Assembly (NCBI GenBank): GCA_031274665.1
Contig: JAISPV010000139.1
Span: forward strand, 1 to 8,857
DNA: 8,857 bases
Direction of reading: 5' to 3'
From: Candidatus Methanoplasma sp.
GTDB lineage: Archaea; Thermoplasmatota; Thermoplasmata; Methanomassiliicoccales; Methanomethylophilaceae
Position 1 is the first letter of the stretch, and each line of letters starts with the position of its first letter. Under the pieces are notes generated by a model. That model had not been told where the DNA came from. It did no database searches and worked only from the letters and a program-made list of their open reading frames with translations. Position numbers and translations under genes: made by a program. Shown here one piece after another: positions 5,844-8,857 of this stretch.

Positions 5844-6867
5844 AGAATACGCTGCAAGAGGGAACAAGTTCTGCGGTGTGTGCGGCAACTCTCTCAGAGA
5901 CATCAAACAATGGGAATTCGAACCCGCCCCCAAAGAAACGAAACGCGGTTTCCTGTACATCGTACTCTTGGCCGTATGCGCCATTGTCCTTGCGGCCGCC
6001 GTCTTCGAAGTGATCACCCTTCTGGTGTACGCGCCGGAGGTCTTCGATATGCTATCCGGCAAGGTGGTTGGTTTCTTCTTACTCTTGCCTTTCCCAGAGA
6101 TAATATTTTACCTTGATGATCAGTTGCTGCAGTATTATTGGGTGTTTGTGGTCGTTGTCATTACGGCGTGTGCCGCATACACACTGCTGAAGCTCATCAA
6201 AGCCATAAGAAGATCGGGAGACCAGGCCGAACAGGGCACCGCCGAGAACGCCGCCGGTTTTTGGGTCGGCGTCTTCCTGAGCGCGATGTTCTTCATCAAT
6301 ATCGTTACCGCGCTTTTGTGGACGGCAGTGTTCGGTGAGCTCACCGTCCCGGATTTCGGAAGCAAGATCGAACAGATATTCCTTTTGGCAGACGCAGCGT
6401 TCTGGGAGGAGATCGTCACTCGCCTGCTTTTGATCGGGGTGCCGATGGTCATCATCTCGCTAATTGTGACCAAGAAGAAAGAATCCCTGAAATGTTTATT
6501 CGGCGGCTTCGGGATGAGCATGACCGCGGCCGTCCTTATCATAATATCCGGAGCGATCTTCGGCATGGCTCATTACAGCGGTTGGGATGACCAGGCTTGG
6601 AAGGTCATCACCGCGGGAATAATGGGCGTATTCCTGGGATATCTGTTCGTGCGTTTCGGACTGTACGCTTCGATACTTATGCACTTCGTTAACAACTACC
6701 TCCAATCCTTCGATTGGATGGGGTTCGGTGAAGCGGGAGCGTTATTTACCCTTTTCCTTTTTGGGGTCGGGATCATCGCTTTATGTTACATGATAGGAAG
6801 ACTCTTTGAATACAGAGGGGAAGGGGCGCTTCCGAATTTCCATAACGGATACATCAAAGAAAAATGA
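5818..6867 (+). CDS. Zinc-ribbon CPBP/Abi-type intramembrane metalloprotease
   Basis: This is a membrane protease related to the CPBP (CAAX protease and bacteriocin-processing, Rce1-like) family, fused to an N-terminal zinc ribbon: CPRC (C5, C8) and CGVCG (C19, C22). Hydrophobic segments lie at about 44-71, 82-99, 104-127, 146-171, 203-217, 228-250, 262-280 and 305-325. The family motifs are present in order within or next to helices: EEIVTR (E197, E198, R202), FGMAH (H252) and HFVNN (H289, N293). The active site therefore looks complete. Two adjacent ATGs (5818 and 5821) are possible; GGAG at 5811-5814 lies 6 nt from the second and 3 nt from the first, so 5821 may be the real start. Its 5' end overlaps the upstream gene, and it closes the operon. 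The ribbon may bind a partner or nucleic acid; its role and the substrate are unknown. Confidence 0.92.
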   Translation: MMEKCPRCKEYAARGNKFCGVCGNSLRDIKQWEFEPAPKETKRGFLYIVLLAVCAIVLAAAVFEVITLLVYAPEVFDMLSGKVVGFFLLLPFPEIIFYLDDQLLQYYWVFVVVVITACAAYTLLKLIKAIRRSGDQAEQGTAENAAGFWVGVFLSAMFFINIVTALLWTAVFGELTVPDFGSKIEQIFLLADAAFWEEIVTRLLLIGVPMVIISLIVTKKKESLKCLFGGFGMSMTAAVLIIISGAIFGMAHYSGWDDQAWKVITAGIMGVFLGYLFVRFGLYASILMHFVNNYLQSFDWMGFGEAGALFTLFLFGVGIIALCYMIGRLFEYRGEGALPNFHNGYIKEK

Positions 6868-6870
6868 TCG

Positions 6871-6900
6871 GCTGTCAGCCTCCATGTGAAGTGTGACAGC
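6871..6900. repeat. 7-bp inverted repeat just after the protease gene
   Basis: GCTGTCA (6871-6877) pairs perfectly with TGACAGC (6894-6900) across a 16-nt loop, 4 nt after the protease stop. No T-run follows on the plus strand. The left arm includes the stop codon of the broken minus-strand gene. It may stabilise or end transcripts from either side. Confidence 0.35.
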
Positions 6901-7085
6901 GCACTGCCGCCCATATCGAATGTGCGATCTCTTTGTACGTTCTTTCGGCCGCCGGTATTTCTTCAGTTATGATCCCCTTTCGTGCCCGATCCTTAAGATG
7001 AACAGACCGGACCTTGTCTCTTCGCCGGTCCGGCCGGATATCTCAGAGGCCTTGGCATGATCACCGGCGACGTTCGCTCGGACAT
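6875..7085 (-). pseudogene. Probable frameshifted small gene, about 70 residues, divergent from polB
   Basis: The ATG at 7085 opens a frame starting MSERTSPVIMPRPLRYPAG that stops at 6993-6995. One frame over, an open stretch from the TGA at 7043-7045 to the TGA at 6875-6877 reads KDRARKGIITEEIPAAERTYKEIAHSIWAAV and ends RCHTSHGG, which looks like real protein (mixed charge, helix-like, codons like those of neighbouring genes) but has no ATG, GTG or TTG start. Joining the two needs a shift somewhere between 6996 and 7042. The ATG lies 25 nt from the same AT-rich box that serves polB, the spacing expected for a leaderless archaeal gene. A decayed gene or a sequencing error are both possible; programmed frameshifting is less likely. 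No function is recognised. Confidence 0.4.
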
Positions 7086-7106
7086 CTGCAGAAAGGTGTT
7101 AAAAGA

Positions 7107-7113
7107 TTATTTA
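7107..7113. promoter_or_regulatory. AT-rich TATA box shared by polB and the minus-strand small gene
   Basis: TTATTTA on the plus strand (TAAATAA on the minus) is centred at 7110. The polB ATG is 26 nt to the right and the minus-strand ATG at 7085 is 25 nt to the left. The geometry is the same as at the TatD/priS promoter. Confidence 0.55.
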
Positions 7114-7117
7114 GTGA

Positions 7118-7133
7118 GATACCATAAGGTATC
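7118..7133. promoter_or_regulatory. Inverted repeat between the polB TATA box and start codon
   Basis: GATACC and GGTATC are perfect inverted arms separated by ATAA. The element fills the space between the TATA box and the ATG at 7136, where RNA polymerase assembles and initiates, so a bound dimer would repress. The symmetry is seen directly; operator function is inferred. Confidence 0.4.
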
Positions 7134-7135
7134 CT

Positions 7136-8569
7136 ATGAGGTCGGAGGTCCTGAGTGCGGCGGCGAGAAAGAACCTTTTCTTCTCTCCGGATGTGTTGGA
7201 GATCATACTCTCCAACTCGGATCCCATGGCCTTCACCAACACGATCCTGGCGACACTTTCCGAAAGTGCCATGTTCATTGAGAAAAAGGACATCATTGAC
7301 TTCATTGCGGGAGATTCCTCCATTGCGCCGGAAAGGGCACCGGCCGTTCCAAAGAACAAAAGACACAGCGACATGGTCGTCGTCCCCGGGACCGACATCA
7401 CCGGAGATTCGACCTGCGAGGGCAAGATCGCTGACTTTGCGGCCTATTTCAAGAACAGATTCTTTGTTTTGAAAAGAATGATCGAAAAAAGAAGGGATTT
7501 CGGAGCTTCGGTCTCGATATCCCGGGCAGTGACCCTCGGAAGGGAGGCACGGATCATAGGGATGATATACGAGAAAAAAGAGACCAAGAATGGCCACACC
7601 ACGCTTTCCGTCGAGGATGAGACCGGGAGCTGTACCGTTCTTATATCGAAGGATTCTCCGTGCTCCGGAGAGATGTTCGTCAACGACGAGGTCGTCGGCA
7701 TCTCGGGGAAACCATCGGCCAGGGGGGACCTTTTCATCGCAGACAAGATCTTCCGGCCGGACGTTCCGGCAGGGCGCGTCTGGACGCCGTCCGATTCTGT
7801 GGCATCCGTCGCGTTCCTTTCGGACATCCACGTCGGAAGCTCCACTTTCCTTGAGAAACAATGGAAGAATATGATCGATTGGCTGAAGACCAACGCCTAT
7901 GATATGGACATCGACTACCTGATATTGCCGGGGGATGTCGTCGATGGGATAGGGATCTTCCCCGGGCAGGAAGAAGAACTCAGGATCGCAGACATATACG
8001 GCCAGTATGAAAAACTCGGGGAATATATCAAAGAGATACCGGACCATATCAGGATAGCGCTCCAGCCCGGTAATCATGACGCGGTGAGACTGGCCGAACC
8101 GCAGCCCGCTCTCAGCAAGATATTCACCAAGGATTTTGATTCGAACGTCATCATGGCGGGGAACCCGGTCAACATAGAGATAGAAGGAAGGACCCTCCTT
8201 TCTTACCATGGAAAGAGCATAGATGACTGGGTGGCGAGCGTGCAGAAGCTGAACTACGACGATCCGATCAATGTGATGAGGGAAATGCTGACAAGACGCC
8301 ACCTTTCTCCGATGTACGGGGGGAAGACGGCGATGGCACCCGAAAAGAAGGATTACTTAGTGATCGAGAAGGTCCCGGACATCTTTGTCTCCGGCCATGT
8401 CCATGGTGCGGGGAAGATGGATCACAGAGGGGTCAAGATCATAAACGCTTCCGCTTGGCAGAGCCAGACCTCATATCAAAAAGCGCATAACTTCAATCCG
8501 AACCCTGCCATTATGCCCATTGTCCACCTCGGTACGGGCACCGTGACGCTGAAAGATTTCACAAAATAA
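7136..8569 (+). CDS. polB: DNA polymerase D small subunit DP1 (proofreading exonuclease)
   Basis: This is the small subunit of the euryarchaeal replicative polymerase PolD; it carries the Mre11-like 3'-5' exonuclease and pairs with the catalytic DP2, which is not in this window. The 477 residues comprise an N-terminal helical region (about 1-60), a charged linker, an OB fold (about 135-215) and a calcineurin-like phosphoesterase domain. All metal motifs are present: SDIHVG (D230, H232), PGDVVDG (D267), PGNHDA (N313, H314, D315), YHG (H358) and SGHVHG (H421, H423). Proofreading should therefore be intact. The start at 7136 is 26 nt from its TATA box, so the message is probably leaderless; an inverted repeat lies in between. 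The C-terminus VHLGTGTVTLKDF is a normal DP1 ending, so the adjacent transposase has not truncated it. Confidence 0.97.
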   Translation: MRSEVLSAAARKNLFFSPDVLEIILSNSDPMAFTNTILATLSESAMFIEKKDIIDFIAGDSSIAPERAPAVPKNKRHSDMVVVPGTDITGDSTCEGKIADFAAYFKNRFFVLKRMIEKRRDFGASVSISRAVTLGREARIIGMIYEKKETKNGHTTLSVEDETGSCTVLISKDSPCSGEMFVNDEVVGISGKPSARGDLFIADKIFRPDVPAGRVWTPSDSVASVAFLSDIHVGSSTFLEKQWKNMIDWLKTNAYDMDIDYLILPGDVVDGIGIFPGQEEELRIADIYGQYEKLGEYIKEIPDHIRIALQPGNHDAVRLAEPQPALSKIFTKDFDSNVIMAGNPVNIEIEGRTLLSYHGKSIDDWVASVQKLNYDDPINVMREMLTRRHLSPMYGGKTAMAPEKKDYLVIEKVPDIFVSGHVHGAGKMDHRGVKIINASAWQSQTSYQKAHNFNPNPAIMPIVHLGTGTVTLKDFTK

Positions 8570-8574
8570 ATTGT

Positions 8575-8857
8575 TCAGGTAATGTTGTAGTTATTGACTT
8601 TTTTTAGTTCTATAAAATAAAGAAACCCCATCAGCTCCCTTATGCTCCAAACATGATCAGTGAACCCCATCTCCATCGCGGGAGATACGTGCCTGTACAC
8701 TCCGCCGTTCTCCTTTCTCGGAACGCACAACGATTCGTGGTCCCTGCAGAAATTATAGCCGGCCCGGTAAAGCTCCAGAGAAGCATTGACCACCTCTAGG
8801 GTTTTGGGGAATGTGACAGACCTACGCCTCAGACGCGATGACATGATCCTCATGGTA
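8575..8857 (-). CDS. C-terminal part of a DDE-type transposase, cut by window edge
   Basis: The frame stays open past the last base, so the true start is outside the window and the internal ATG at 8853 should not be taken as the start. The visible 94 residues read like the end of a DDE/integrase-core transposase: SRLRRRSVTFPKT, LYRAGYNFCRDHESL (the common Y-x-N-F-x-R-x-H-x-S-L ending of the catalytic core) and VSPAMEMGFTDHVWSIREL, matching the usual 'TPAMAAGI...W...EL' tail. The catalytic residues lie beyond the edge, so the IS family cannot be named. The stop is 5 nt from the polB stop and convergent. No terminal inverted repeat fits in that space, so this may be an IS truncated at its 3' end or a stranded remnant. 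Confidence 0.75.
   Translation of the reverse strand, partial: TMRIMSSRLRRRSVTFPKTLEVVNASLELYRAGYNFCRDHESLCVPRKENGGVYRHVSPAMEMGFTDHVWSIRELMGFLYFIELKKVNNYNIT
8599..8605 (+). terminator. T7 tract downstream of polB
   Basis: TTTTTTT lies 30 nt past the polB stop, within the 3' end of the convergent transposase gene. It is the first U-run available to end the polB transcript. Confidence 0.45.

Noticed and set aside
7009..7035. CCGGACC...GGTCCGG 7-bp inverted repeat as a terminator
   Set aside because: It lies in the middle of the 268-nt gap and inside the broken minus-strand frame, with no T-run on either side; it may only reflect GC-rich sequence.
7061..8302. A 413-codon open frame on the minus strand opposite polB
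   Set aside because: It lies entirely in the antisense of a secure DP1 gene, has low-complexity shadow-like composition and no recognisable motif, and its start lies over the polB N-terminal codons without a promoter.
1..8857. CRISPR arrays or tandem repeats
   Set aside because: No regularly spaced direct repeats were seen anywhere in the window.

Overview
The window comes from a euryarchaeon, most likely a Thermoplasmata-type methanogen such as Methanomassiliicoccales; the lineage is an inference. The evidence is the small subunit of the archaeal D-family DNA polymerase (DP1), the archaeal/eukaryotic-type primase small subunit PriS, an archaea-specific HTH regulator family, and TATA boxes placed about 25 nt upstream of start codons, which implies leaderless mRNAs.

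Layout. Positions 1-822 (minus) hold most of an HtpX-type membrane zinc protease that runs off the left edge. Positions 898-2534 (minus) hold a TatD-like metal-dependent hydrolase followed by a metallo-beta-lactamase-fold protein, probably one operon ending in a T9 tract. Divergent from them is priS (2587-3810). TatD and priS face each other across 52 bp and appear to share one palindromic TATA box. A 450-nt gap (3811-4260) has no convincing protein gene. It contains a run of perfect hairpins and a possible H-type pseudoknot, and looks like a structured non-coding RNA that I cannot assign to a family. Positions 4261-6867 (plus) form a tightly overlapping three-gene operon: a COG1395-type HTH regulator, an unrecognised protein that may have a TraB-like fold, and a zinc-ribbon CPBP/Abi-type intramembrane protease. 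The 268-nt gap after it contains, on the minus strand, a probable broken small gene that shares an AT-rich promoter with polB. polB (DP1, 7136-8569) follows. The C-terminal part of a DDE-type transposase converges on it from the right edge, with only 5 nt between the two stop codons.

Together these are chromosomal housekeeping genes, with primase and replicative polymerase subunit 3.3 kb apart and a regulator/membrane-protease operon between them. The least explained parts are the candidate RNA at 3864-4135, the frameshifted minus-strand gene at 6875-7085, and the promoter architecture shared by two divergent pairs.
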